Origin: Gemmatimonadota bacterium
GTDB taxonomy: Bacteria > Latescibacterota > UBA2968 > UBA8231
Assembly (NCBI GenBank): GCA_028875335.1
Contig: JAPPEF010000051.1
Coordinates: 1-24,650, forward strand
DNA: 24,650 nt
Reading direction: 5' to 3'
A program made the translations under genes and the position numbers. Numbering within the stretch: position 1 is the first letter of the stretch; every line of letters begins with the position of its first letter. The notes under the pieces were generated by a model. That model searched no databases, had not been told where the DNA came from, and saw only the letters and a list, made by a program, of their open reading frames with translations. Of the stretch, positions 1-7,675 are shown piece after piece.

Positions 1-29
1 ACTTTTTGTATATTCACCGGCGTCGCCTT

Positions 30-59
30 GGTAGGGGGCGGTTTGAAACCGCCCCTACC
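30..59. repeat. Short perfect-type palindrome upstream of the surface operon
   Basis: The left arm at 30-44 (GGTAGGGGGCGGTTT) and the right arm at 46-59 (AAACCGCCCCTACC) are complementary apart from one extra G on the left, with a single-base centre. It has no following T-run, so it does not look like a classical intrinsic terminator. Palindromes of this type are familiar to me as dispersed repeats in candidate-phylum genomes; this is one copy, 38 bp before the first gene. Its role is unknown. Confidence 0.75.
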
Positions 60-96
60 CGGGTGCGTAACATCAGTTAGGTAGAGAGAACGTACA

Positions 97-816
97 ATGC
101 GCGGATGCGTATGGATCGCGGTGCTCATCTTCCTCGTCAGCGGCTGTGGGCGCTATTTCCCCCAACCCCTGCAGCCCACGCTCCAACAGGCCGAGGGCAT
201 GACCGTCAATGACGACGGCTCCGTCACCTACTCGCTCGAGCGGCTGGCCATCACCCTAAGGCCAATGACCGACGCCGAACTCAACCGGCAATTTCCCCAA
301 GCCTCGACTGGCGGTGCTGCCGCAGTCAATCCCTATACCTTTGGCGATTGGGCCCCACCAGGCGACGACTGGACGCCTTCCCGCTTTTTGGTGATGAAAC
401 TAGGCGTCGCCAACTACCAGTTCCCCAAGGTCGTCATTGACCCTCTCAAAGCCACGATCAAAGCGGCCAACAACCAAATCTACCGCGCCTTGAGCTACGC
501 CGAGTTGTACGAATACTACCAATCGTATTGGCAGGCCAACTCCGGCCAAGGCCGAATCGAATTCAGGGCGCGCACCGACATTCTCAAGCAAACCATGTTC
601 ACCGATGCCTTTATCTTCAGCGGCCGCGACGAGGAAGGGTACATCGTCTTTCCCCGTTTGGACGACGAAATACAGCGCATCCAAGTGGAAATCGCCGACA
701 TCGCCATCCGCTTCAATTTCGAGGACAAACCCGTAGAGACCATTGACCTCAGCGTTTCTTTCGAGCGCGAGGTACTCAAGGGGAACGCGCCCCACAGCGC
801 GGTTCCATTGAACTGA
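97..816 (+). CDS. Hypothetical lipoprotein, first gene of the surface operon
   Basis: The 239-residue product begins with a lipoprotein signal peptide: a short basic start, a hydrophobic run and the lipobox LVSGC with Cys17 as the expected lipidation site. No Asp follows the Cys, so outer-membrane sorting is plausible. The rest is soluble, mixed alpha/beta in appearance, with a central segment rich in Tyr (around residues 128-145) and a C-terminal half of alternating hydrophobic residues that suggests beta strands. I recognise no family. The purine-rich stretch GAGAGAA lies a few bases before the ATG. Only 5 bp separate it from the next gene, so it is probably cotranscribed with the discoidin-like proteins and may be their outer-membrane partner (inference). 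Confidence 0.85.
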   Translation: MRGCVWIAVLIFLVSGCGRYFPQPLQPTLQQAEGMTVNDDGSVTYSLERLAITLRPMTDAELNRQFPQASTGGAAAVNPYTFGDWAPPGDDWTPSRFLVMKLGVANYQFPKVVIDPLKATIKAANNQIYRALSYAELYEYYQSYWQANSGQGRIEFRARTDILKQTMFTDAFIFSGRDEEGYIVFPRLDDEIQRIQVEIADIAIRFNFEDKPVETIDLSVSFEREVLKGNAPHSAVPLN

Positions 817-821
817 GAATC

Positions 822-2831
822 ATGTGGCCCCCTTGCTCCCTTCCGCTTGGCCGTGTCGCCGCTGTCTGCATGATGATAGGGCTGGGAGCGCGGTTGGGGC
901 TAGCTGAAGTGGAAACATACCACCTCGGCCGCGGCGGTTTGTCATGGGTTTCTCAAGCGGATATCCAGAACGGAACCGTAGGGGTAGAGGGCGCGCTACA
1001 GCCGCTGGAACTGCGCAGTGGCCAGAACCTGATGGAATTGCTGCGGGCCGCAGGCCAGACTTGGCTCAACGGCAGCCCCAGCGACTTCACCAAGCCCGGC
1101 CAACCGCGCACGTGGTCCAACGACGGCCCCTTCAATCAGGTAAACGGCCCCTTGCAGCTCGTTGACGGCGACCCTTCTAGCTCGTCCGAAGGCGCGTTCA
1201 GAACGGCGCGCAACCAAGCGGGGGCCACGTTTTTCTGGGATCTCGGCGCTCCTTTTCCCATAGAACGCGTGCGCTTCGCACCAGCGCCTGGTGAGCTAGA
1301 TTGGTTCATCAAGGCATTTGAACTGCGGGTGAGCGACGGCGAGCAGTTCAACGAGGTCAGGCGACCCATCTATCGCCTGCTGAGCCGCGTCGAGAACAAC
1401 AAGGACCCAGTAGTCGAGCTTTCCTTCGATGGAGTGCAGGGGCGCTTTCTCCAGCTCAAGGTGCTCTCGCGCAATCCCTTCAACCTCGCGGAATTCGCAG
1501 TGTACGGCGAGGGATTCGTGCCCGTGTCCAGCTATGTCTCGCAGCTCCATTCCTTTGGGCGGCCCGTGAATTTCGGGCGGCTCGTGGTGCGGGCCGAGCG
1601 GCTGAGCCGTGCCGCAGTAGGCGACACCGCAATCATGCGCTTGCAGCTACGCAGCGGCATGGACGACACCCCCATAGCTTACTTTCGCCGCGACCGCGAC
1701 ACGGGCGTCCGCGAAGAAGTGTCTCTGTCCGAGTACAACAATCTGCCCAGACGTGCCCTGTACCGCCGCGACCCCGACACGGGAGCCGTGCTAGGAGAAG
1801 TAACTCGGACCGAGTATCTCTCGCTGCCGTTGACCGAGGTCGGGCCAGCGCGCGACTTTGTGCAGGCCGACATCCGCGAGGATGTGGAGAATTGGAGTAG
1901 CTGGACTCCACCCCTACAACTCGATTCGTCAGCTACGGTCGTCATGCCGTTGAATCTGCCAAGCCCGCGCGAATTCTTGCAATTCCGCGTCTTTTTTAAC
2001 GGACGCGCTACGACCACCATGCGCCTCGATAGCTTGGTAGTGGAATTCTCTCCCGAGTTGGTCAGCACGGCCGTTGGCGAAGTCGCGCTAGCCTCCGATC
2101 CCAATCCCGTCGGCGGCGTCTTGGCCGTTCCGAGCGGGGTCGATACCTCCTTTGTCTGCGACATCCTCACCCAGTTTGACGAAGACGATCTAGCGGGCTT
2201 TCGCGGCCTCAAGCTCACCGCCTTTCCGCCGCCCGTGTTTGAGCGGCTGCAAATGGGCGATCCCCTCGTCGAGGTTGCGGACGTCGAGGTCGAGCCTATC
2301 GCCGAGGGCTTCCACGTCTTTTTCCCACCGGTGACGCGCCAAAACAACCAGCCCATGCGGCTGACCTTTAGGCTGCGGCTGCTGGAGTACCATACGCCGC
2401 TGAACGCCTTTTTGCTCGGCGACGGCAATGTGCCGCCGCATCCGATTGTGGCTGGCAATGCCAGTGCCGAGGTGGGAACGGGGTCCATCCATATTTTCGC
2501 TACAAGCGCCACGCCCTCGGTCGAAGCCCTCCTCTCGACCTCAGTGCTCACGCCCAACGGCGATGGGGTCAACGACGAGGTCGAAGTTGCCGCCGTGCTG
2601 ACGCAATTTGCCGGCGAAGTGCCGCTGGCCGTAGAAATTTTTGACCTTTCCGGCCGCCGAGTGCGAGAGCTAATTGCCGCGCCCCGGGCCGCGGGGGTCT
2701 ATCGCGAAACGTGGGACGGACGGGATGGGGCCGGTACCAAGGTCGCGCCAGGTTTGTACCTATGTCGGATCGGGGTGCGCTCGGACATCGCTCCGACCAC
2801 CGCGACCCAACTCATAGGAGTGGCGTATTGA
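822..2831 (+). CDS. Exported discoidin-like protein with C-terminal TPNGD/FlgD-Ig domain (paralogue 1)
   Basis: The 669-residue product has a hydrophobic N-terminus (residues ~10-28) ending in GLA, consistent with Sec export. Residues ~95-230 resemble a discoidin/F5-8 type C galactose-binding fold: a 'LVDGD' turn, an 'FFWDLGAPFPIERVRF' strand and a 'RFLQLKVLS' strand. Residues 287-339 carry a 27-residue tandem repeat starting YFRRDRDTG and YRRDPDTG, followed by ENWSSWTPP. The last ~95 residues hold TPNGDGVND, FDLSGRRV, WDGRDGAG and PGLYLCRI, typical of FlgD-Ig/CHU_C-like C-terminal modules. The protein ends in VAY, a feature shared by the two downstream paralogues. It is probably a surface carbohydrate- or matrix-binding protein, but its ligand cannot be read from sequence. 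An internal Met near residue 17 could also serve as the start. Confidence 0.88.
   Translation: MWPPCSLPLGRVAAVCMMIGLGARLGLAEVETYHLGRGGLSWVSQADIQNGTVGVEGALQPLELRSGQNLMELLRAAGQTWLNGSPSDFTKPGQPRTWSNDGPFNQVNGPLQLVDGDPSSSSEGAFRTARNQAGATFFWDLGAPFPIERVRFAPAPGELDWFIKAFELRVSDGEQFNEVRRPIYRLLSRVENNKDPVVELSFDGVQGRFLQLKVLSRNPFNLAEFAVYGEGFVPVSSYVSQLHSFGRPVNFGRLVVRAERLSRAAVGDTAIMRLQLRSGMDDTPIAYFRRDRDTGVREEVSLSEYNNLPRRALYRRDPDTGAVLGEVTRTEYLSLPLTEVGPARDFVQADIREDVENWSSWTPPLQLDSSATVVMPLNLPSPREFLQFRVFFNGRATTTMRLDSLVVEFSPELVSTAVGEVALASDPNPVGGVLAVPSGVDTSFVCDILTQFDEDDLAGFRGLKLTAFPPPVFERLQMGDPLVEVADVEVEPIAEGFHVFFPPVTRQNNQPMRLTFRLRLLEYHTPLNAFLLGDGNVPPHPIVAGNASAEVGTGSIHIFATSATPSVEALLSTSVLTPNGDGVNDEVEVAAVLTQFAGEVPLAVEIFDLSGRRVRELIAAPRAAGVYRETWDGRDGAGTKVAPGLYLCRIGVRSDIAPTTATQLIGVAY
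2816..2820 (+). promoter_or_regulatory. Shine-Dalgarno site that fixes a TTG start
   Basis: AGGAG at 2816-2820 is followed by seven bases and then TTG at 2828. This TTG overlaps the TGA stop of the upstream gene (TTGA, 2828-2831). The next residues form an immediate signal peptide, whereas the longer frame back to 2711 would put a charged 39-residue extension in front of it. Confidence 0.8.
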
Positions 2832-4846
2832 CCGCTTTCTTGCTAGTGCCGCTGCTGTTGCTCGCTGGGACGGCTTGGAGTCAGGCGTCGTCATGGGTCG
2901 TCGGCTCAAGCGGCGACCCTTGGGCCGATGTGGCCGAGCGCTGGATCGCCCTCGACGATTCCGTGCGCCTCGGAGCCGTCCAGCCTCGGGCCGTGCCCCC
3001 AGGACACAACGTGCTGCGCGGCTTGGTGCGCGCAACAGGTGTTGCCGCTCAGGTCAACATCTTTGACTACTCTTGGGCCTTTGCTAAAGACCCGGACCGG
3101 ATGGAGATCAACAACCAACTCGTGGGCTGGAATCCACGCATGTGGGGAGGCAACGGAGCGGTGATGCGCGGCCTCATAGATGGTGACGAGCTGACCGCCT
3201 CTTTCGTCCATTCGCCGCGCATCGACGGACGGCCCAATGCCGCGATGTTCTATACGCTCGACTTAGGCGTGCCCATCGCCCTCGACAGCCTCGTCTTCTT
3301 CCCGCCCCAAAGCGGCTTTACCGACGACAACAGACGCCAGCGCAACGTCTTCCCCGTGGGCTACGAAGTAACGCGTACCAACACGCCCACAGACTGGCTC
3401 ATTTTCGAGGACGAGGCCGTCGCGCTCGGGTCGCCCGGCTACCACCCGCTCGACGAGCTAGTCGGCAGCACCTTTTCCAATAACCAGAGCATTGTATCGC
3501 TGCGGCCGCCTTTGCGCTTTACGCGCTTTTTGCGCTTCAAGTTCGGCGGCGTCACGTCGCTGGGCCTCCTCGCCGAGATACAGGCCTTTGGCCGCGGCTA
3601 TCCCCAAGTGGCGCGCTACTTGTCGCAAGTCAAGTCCTTTGGCGAGCCGGTGAGTCTCGGTCGCGTTACTTGGCACTTCACTCGCTACCGGCAGACGAGT
3701 TCCGGCCATATCGTCGAAGACCCAGCGGCCCCGGTGCAGCTCGTCATCCAGACGCGCTCCGGCACGGACGACGATCCAATAGACCACTTTATTTTTGACG
3801 AACTCAGCCGCCTTCTCAAAGTGGACCGCTCGACCTACGAAGACGCGCCAGCGGTCGTGCACGCCGCCTACCAACGCGCGCCTGGGTTCCAAGGGCGTCG
3901 AGGGGAGGATATTGAGAATTGGACGCCTTGGTCCATTGCCTACGTGGAGTCGGGAGACGAAGTGCGCTCGGCCGATGGCGGGGCGTTCTTCCAGTTTCGC
4001 TTTGAGATCGCCACGGAGCAGCCCTTTGCCTTTGGCGTGCTAGACAGCGTGGCCTTTGAGGTGTCGCCTCTGTTGGCCGACAGCGTGCTGGCCGAGGTCT
4101 CGCTCGCTGGGCCACTGCCCGACCCCAAGGTCCCACTGGGCGTAGATACTACGTTTGTCTATGACATTCGCACAGTTTTCGCCACCAGCGGCCGCGTGGG
4201 GTTTGACACAATCGAATTAGACGTGCCTCCGGGCGCGCGTTTTCTCGGCTTGGAGATTGACGAAGTGCCCGCACAGGAAGGCACGGATTTTTCCTTCGTC
4301 GCCACACCCAATAAATTCAGCTTCACTTTTCCGCGTACCTTCGTCGAGGACACGTCGTTTCGCGTGCGCTACCGCAGTGCGATCTACCAAGCGTCGCTCT
4401 TTTTAGAGGGGCAATTGGTCAACCGCGACCCACAGGCCGCCCTCTTGCCCCAGTCGATCGAATCGGGCGATGCGCGCGCAGATGTCGCCAGCAACAGCAT
4501 CCAAGTGGTGGCCAGCGAGGAAGAGCTGAGCGTCTTGGGCGCACTGCGGCTGTCTTCGCCGGTCGTAACGCCCAATGGCGACGGAGCCAACGACACCGTC
4601 GTCGCGGCCTTTGATCTGTTTGGTGTCAACGGAGCGCCGACCACTATGGAAGTGCGCGACCTCGCTGGACGCCGCGTCGCTACTCTGCTCAGTGCCACGT
4701 CCCAAGCCGGCTCCTACGCGCCGACTTGGGACGGCACGGGCACAGATGGGGAGTTGGTGCCTCCCGGCCTCTACTTAGTGCAGATAGAAGTCGAGATTGA
4801 TTTGGGCGTGGAGACGCAGACGTACGCGGTCGCCGTCGCCTATTGA
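2828..4846 (+). CDS. Exported discoidin-like protein with C-terminal TPNGD/FlgD-Ig domain (paralogue 2)
   Basis: With the TTG start the product is 672 residues and opens with a clean signal peptide (TAFLLVPLLLLAGTAWS). The layout matches its neighbours: a discoidin-like region at ~75-260 with the strand 'FYTLDLGVPIALDSLVFFP' and 'RFLRFKFGG', a middle region with IENWTPWS, a segment 'FEVSPLLADSVLAEVSLAG', and a C-terminal domain beginning TPNGDGAND near residue 580 and ending AVAVAY. The WDG and PPGLYLVQIEV motifs of FlgD-type Ig domains are present. The 4-bp overlap with the upstream gene implies translational coupling. It is likely secreted and displayed together with its paralogues. Family assignment rests on motifs, not on a search. 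Confidence 0.88.
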   Translation: MTAFLLVPLLLLAGTAWSQASSWVVGSSGDPWADVAERWIALDDSVRLGAVQPRAVPPGHNVLRGLVRATGVAAQVNIFDYSWAFAKDPDRMEINNQLVGWNPRMWGGNGAVMRGLIDGDELTASFVHSPRIDGRPNAAMFYTLDLGVPIALDSLVFFPPQSGFTDDNRRQRNVFPVGYEVTRTNTPTDWLIFEDEAVALGSPGYHPLDELVGSTFSNNQSIVSLRPPLRFTRFLRFKFGGVTSLGLLAEIQAFGRGYPQVARYLSQVKSFGEPVSLGRVTWHFTRYRQTSSGHIVEDPAAPVQLVIQTRSGTDDDPIDHFIFDELSRLLKVDRSTYEDAPAVVHAAYQRAPGFQGRRGEDIENWTPWSIAYVESGDEVRSADGGAFFQFRFEIATEQPFAFGVLDSVAFEVSPLLADSVLAEVSLAGPLPDPKVPLGVDTTFVYDIRTVFATSGRVGFDTIELDVPPGARFLGLEIDEVPAQEGTDFSFVATPNKFSFTFPRTFVEDTSFRVRYRSAIYQASLFLEGQLVNRDPQAALLPQSIESGDARADVASNSIQVVASEEELSVLGALRLSSPVVTPNGDGANDTVVAAFDLFGVNGAPTTMEVRDLAGRRVATLLSATSQAGSYAPTWDGTGTDGELVPPGLYLVQIEVEIDLGVETQTYAVAVAY

Positions 4847-4868
4847 CCAGTGCTGCGGAGAAAAGCCG

Positions 4869-7319
4869 ATGCTTAGACGCTATCTCATCCATATCAGTCT
4901 CAAAAGCGCGCCCTCCCGACAGCAGTGGAGTGAGATCGCGGCTAAAAAACTGCCTTTACTGCTTTTCCTCGTCGTTCATTCCGCCCTATACGCCCAAGAC
5001 ATAGTTTTTGAGGGGACGGATTTTGCGGCGTGGAATCATCCGGCCGGGCTGGTCCAAATCAGCTCTACCGGGGTGGCAGTTAAGCGTTTTGGCACGACGT
5101 TTAACGCGGTCGCCAATGCCAACGAATTTTCATCCGTTACCATTGGCGACTACGGCCGCTTGCCGGTGCGTGCGCCTTCCAATCAAGCTCAAGCCGGACT
5201 AGTGACCGACCAAGACCACAACACTTATTGGCAGCCCGACTTAGACGATCCACTCCAGAAGTGGTGGCTAGAGATCGATTTGGACCGCGCGGTCGTCGCC
5301 CGCAAGATCCGCGTAATCTTTCCCCAAACCGAGGACGCCCGTCCCTTTGAGTTCTTTTCGGTCCACGTCAGCCCAGGCATCCAAGTCGCGGGCGCGCCGG
5401 GTAAGCAAATCGCGTTTGAGCGCGTCGGTCGCCCGGTCAATAACAACACCAAGCAGGTGGTAGAGTTCGATCTCAGAACCGTCAATAAGTCCCCGCCCAG
5501 CGGAACGCCCAAGGGGCAGTACTTGGCAAAGAGCGACAGCTTGGATTTTTCTATCTTCCGCTTTGTGCGCTTTGAAGCGGCCGGCCAAACCGCCGGCGCA
5601 GCCCTCGCCGAAATCGAGGTGGATGGCATTGGCTTCAACCTCTCGACCCGGGTGTTTACCGAAGTGCGCGCGGAAAAGGGCGAGAAGTCATGGGGCGGCA
5701 GAACGTGGACCTCAAGGGCCCGCGACTGCGACGGCTGCGGCAAGGCCAGCGGCGCGGAATTCCTCGTGGATGCGGACCTGGGCCGACGGCTGTGGAGCAT
5801 CCAAGCCTCTTCTGGGGATCGCGATTGGCGCGACGATGGCGTCTGGTCCGTGATCGACTTTGGCAACGTGTTCCGCATCGACCGGATCATCTTCGTGCCG
5901 CTCATCGGCGGTCGCAGTCCGTGGCTCTACGGCTACCAGCAGGGCGCGGTGGGCGGCTTTCCCAAGTTCGACATCCTCACATCCGACGGCAGTCCGAGCA
6001 ACACGGCCGACCCGACGGCCGAAGGGCCGTTTGAATACGAACTGCTGTCCGAAGTGCGCACCAGCTATCCCTTCAACGATTTCCAATTTCCCACCCGAGA
6101 CACGCGCCTCATCATCTGGCGCGTGATCGCCTTCTACGGGCGCGACGCCAATGCCTTGCAGCTTTTTGCCTTTCACCGCGCGGGCTACCCCAAGCGCGTC
6201 GAGTTAGAGTCCGACGACCTCGACTTGGGCGCGGCACGCAGCATCCGGCGCATCGAGTGGGATGCCGACTTGCCGCCGGGTACGCGCTTAGAAGTGCAGA
6301 CCCAAACGGGCAACGGCTTTACCGAAGTTACGCGCCACTTCCTCAAAAATGGCGATGAAGTCACCAAGGAAGCCTATGAAGCGGCACGCAAGCGCTATCG
6401 CGGCGACATAGTGCAAGAAAATGTGCGCGATGCGACTTGGAGCACTTGGAGCCAGCCGCACCGCTTTTCCGGCCAGAGCTTTCAGTCGCCTTCGCCGCGG
6501 CGCTACTTGCGCACGCGCATTCGCCTGTACAGCGACGACCTAGACGTGTCGCCGGTGCTGCGCTCGCTGCGGGTTGTGGCCAACGATCCGGTCATTGTTG
6601 CTGGCCTGAGCGGCTCGGTGTGGCCGCGCGAAGCCGGGCTCGATTCGCTGACCGAATTTCGCTATACCATTAAGCCGCAGGCATTCAACAGCCGCGACCC
6701 CGGGTTCGACCAAGTGCTGATCGCCTTGCCGCCGGGCAGTGCGGACGCCGAATTGCTCGCAGCCTGGGTGGGAGGCCAGCAAGTGGAGGCGACCAGTTCA
6801 TTGCGCGGCGATTCGCTGTGGGTGCAGTTGCCGCCGCCAGTGGTAAAGCGCGACTCCGTCAACATAGCCTTTACAACGCGGGTTTTCGCCAGCCCGACAG
6901 TCTTTGAAACCTTTGTCTTTAACTCGAGTCAAGAAGACAACGCACAGGGCGTCGTGCCGGCGGAATTGGGAGCCGACCAAGTGTTTGTGCCCGAGGTGGT
7001 ACAGGGCACATCCCTAATCCGCAACTTGCGCCACTCCGAGCTGTTCACGCCCAATGGCGACGCAGTCAACGACCTATATGAGCTGAGTTTCACCGTCGTC
7101 AAGACCGACAAGCAGCCACATGTGCGCGTCTTTTCTCTCGATGGCCGCCTAATCGCCAAATTGAAAAACGCTACTCCGCGCGGTAGTCGTGCGACGTTCG
7201 CTTGGGACGGCCAGCGCGACGGCCAGATCGTGCCGCCGGGCATCTACATAGTGCATGTCGAACTGCAAACCGATCCTAAAGACGAGATCGTCCAGCAGTA
7301 CCTTCACGTCGTATATTAG
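4869..7319 (+). CDS. Exported protein with two discoidin-like domains and C-terminal TPNGD/FlgD-Ig domain (paralogue 3)
   Basis: The start chosen is ATG 4869, with GGAG at 4857-4860 eight bases upstream; an in-frame start at 4797 would lie inside the previous gene. The product is 816 residues. A longer basic n-region precedes the signal segment LPLLLFLVVHSALYAQ. The first discoidin-like domain (~105-250) shows 'VTDQDHNTYWQPD' and 'WWLEIDLDRAVVARKIRVIF', the best F5/8-type match in the cluster. A second one (~290-430) contains 'VWSVIDFGNVFRIDRIIFVP' and is preceded by a Cys pair in CDGCG. A further beta region holds TWSTWSQPH. The C-terminal module begins TPNGDAVND near residue 727, with WDGQRDG, PPGIYIVHV and the terminal VVY. 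It is probably a cell-surface glycan- or matrix-binding protein; substrate unknown. Confidence 0.88.
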   Translation: MLRRYLIHISLKSAPSRQQWSEIAAKKLPLLLFLVVHSALYAQDIVFEGTDFAAWNHPAGLVQISSTGVAVKRFGTTFNAVANANEFSSVTIGDYGRLPVRAPSNQAQAGLVTDQDHNTYWQPDLDDPLQKWWLEIDLDRAVVARKIRVIFPQTEDARPFEFFSVHVSPGIQVAGAPGKQIAFERVGRPVNNNTKQVVEFDLRTVNKSPPSGTPKGQYLAKSDSLDFSIFRFVRFEAAGQTAGAALAEIEVDGIGFNLSTRVFTEVRAEKGEKSWGGRTWTSRARDCDGCGKASGAEFLVDADLGRRLWSIQASSGDRDWRDDGVWSVIDFGNVFRIDRIIFVPLIGGRSPWLYGYQQGAVGGFPKFDILTSDGSPSNTADPTAEGPFEYELLSEVRTSYPFNDFQFPTRDTRLIIWRVIAFYGRDANALQLFAFHRAGYPKRVELESDDLDLGAARSIRRIEWDADLPPGTRLEVQTQTGNGFTEVTRHFLKNGDEVTKEAYEAARKRYRGDIVQENVRDATWSTWSQPHRFSGQSFQSPSPRRYLRTRIRLYSDDLDVSPVLRSLRVVANDPVIVAGLSGSVWPREAGLDSLTEFRYTIKPQAFNSRDPGFDQVLIALPPGSADAELLAAWVGGQQVEATSSLRGDSLWVQLPPPVVKRDSVNIAFTTRVFASPTVFETFVFNSSQEDNAQGVVPAELGADQVFVPEVVQGTSLIRNLRHSELFTPNGDAVNDLYELSFTVVKTDKQPHVRVFSLDGRLIAKLKNATPRGSRATFAWDGQRDGQIVPPGIYIVHVELQTDPKDEIVQQYLHVVY

Positions 7320-7353
7320 CGATACATCGGAAGTAACAAACGAATAGAAGAAC

Positions 7354-7572
7354 ATGAAGATCAACTACTTTGAAGATACGGACATCGCATTTATCGAATT
7401 CACCTCTCAACCTGTCGTCGAGACTCGCGAGTTGTGCGAAAACATCTACATAGATCTCGACAAGCAAGGGAACCTCGTCTCTATGAAAATTGAGCACGCC
7501 AAGACGAGCGCCAACATCTTAGACTTCACCTTCGAGCGTCAAGAAAATCAACCGAGTGATGACAGTGTTTAG
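7354..7572 (+). CDS. DUF2283 family small protein
   Basis: The 72-residue product reads MKINYFEDTDIAFIEF, then VVETRELCENIYIDLD and GNLVSMKIEHA. This is the recognisable pattern of DUF2283: a beta-hairpin fold with an 'E..EN.y.DLD..GNlv.iEI' core. No signal peptide is seen, so it should be cytosolic. DUF2283 proteins often sit next to DUF4258 proteins in what look like toxin-antitoxin pairs; no DUF4258 partner is present here. It lies 34 bp after the third surface protein. Its last codons and TAG stop are inside the left arm of the 7566-7664 inverted repeat, so the C-terminus may have been set by insertion of that repeat. Only a weak purine stretch precedes the ATG. Confidence 0.82.
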   Translation: MKINYFEDTDIAFIEFTSQPVVETRELCENIYIDLDKQGNLVSMKIEHAKTSANILDFTFERQENQPSDDSV

Positions 7573-7664
7573 TGTTTAGTGGTCAGTGGCCAGTGATCAG
7601 ACCCAACCCTTCCCAGGAAGCGGTGGGGACTGATCACTGGCCACTGGCCACTAAACACTAAACA
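7566..7664. repeat. 35-bp inverted repeat with 29-bp loop between DUF2283 and barrel genes
   Basis: The arms at 7566-7600 and 7630-7664 are complementary over 35 bp with one mismatch (near 7583). The arms are internally repetitive (TGTTTAG twice; CAGTGG/CCAGTG units). The loop is 7601-7629. In RNA this would form a very stable hairpin, although no T-run follows. It overlaps the stop of the upstream gene and abuts the Shine-Dalgarno site of the downstream one, so it may act as a processing or attenuation hairpin or be a MITE/REP-like insertion. Confidence 0.9.
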
Positions 7665-7670
7665 GGAGGG
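7664..7670 (+). promoter_or_regulatory. Strong Shine-Dalgarno site touching the inverted repeat
   Basis: AGGAGGG begins on the last base of the right repeat arm and lies five bases before the GTG start at 7676. This supports that GTG as the true start. Hairpin formation could influence its accessibility. Confidence 0.75.
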
Positions 7671-7675
7671 AGGAC

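Noticed and set aside
30..59. Palindrome as an intrinsic terminator
   Set aside because: The stem is strong but there is no T-run after either arm and essentially no loop.
1679..2572. Long antisense frame (297 codons) opposite paralogue 1
   Set aside because: Its composition is Ser/Arg/Pro-rich low-complexity typical of a shadow frame in GC-rich DNA, whereas the plus-strand protein has clear domains.
5225..5905. Minus-strand 226-codon frame opposite paralogue 3
   Set aside because: Shadow frame; the plus strand holds a convincing discoidin-like domain across this stretch.
2540..7319. Calling the surface proteins confirmed type IX secretion substrates
   Set aside because: The TPNGD motif is suggestive, but no T9SS component is in the window and FlgD-Ig domains also occur in proteins exported by other routes.
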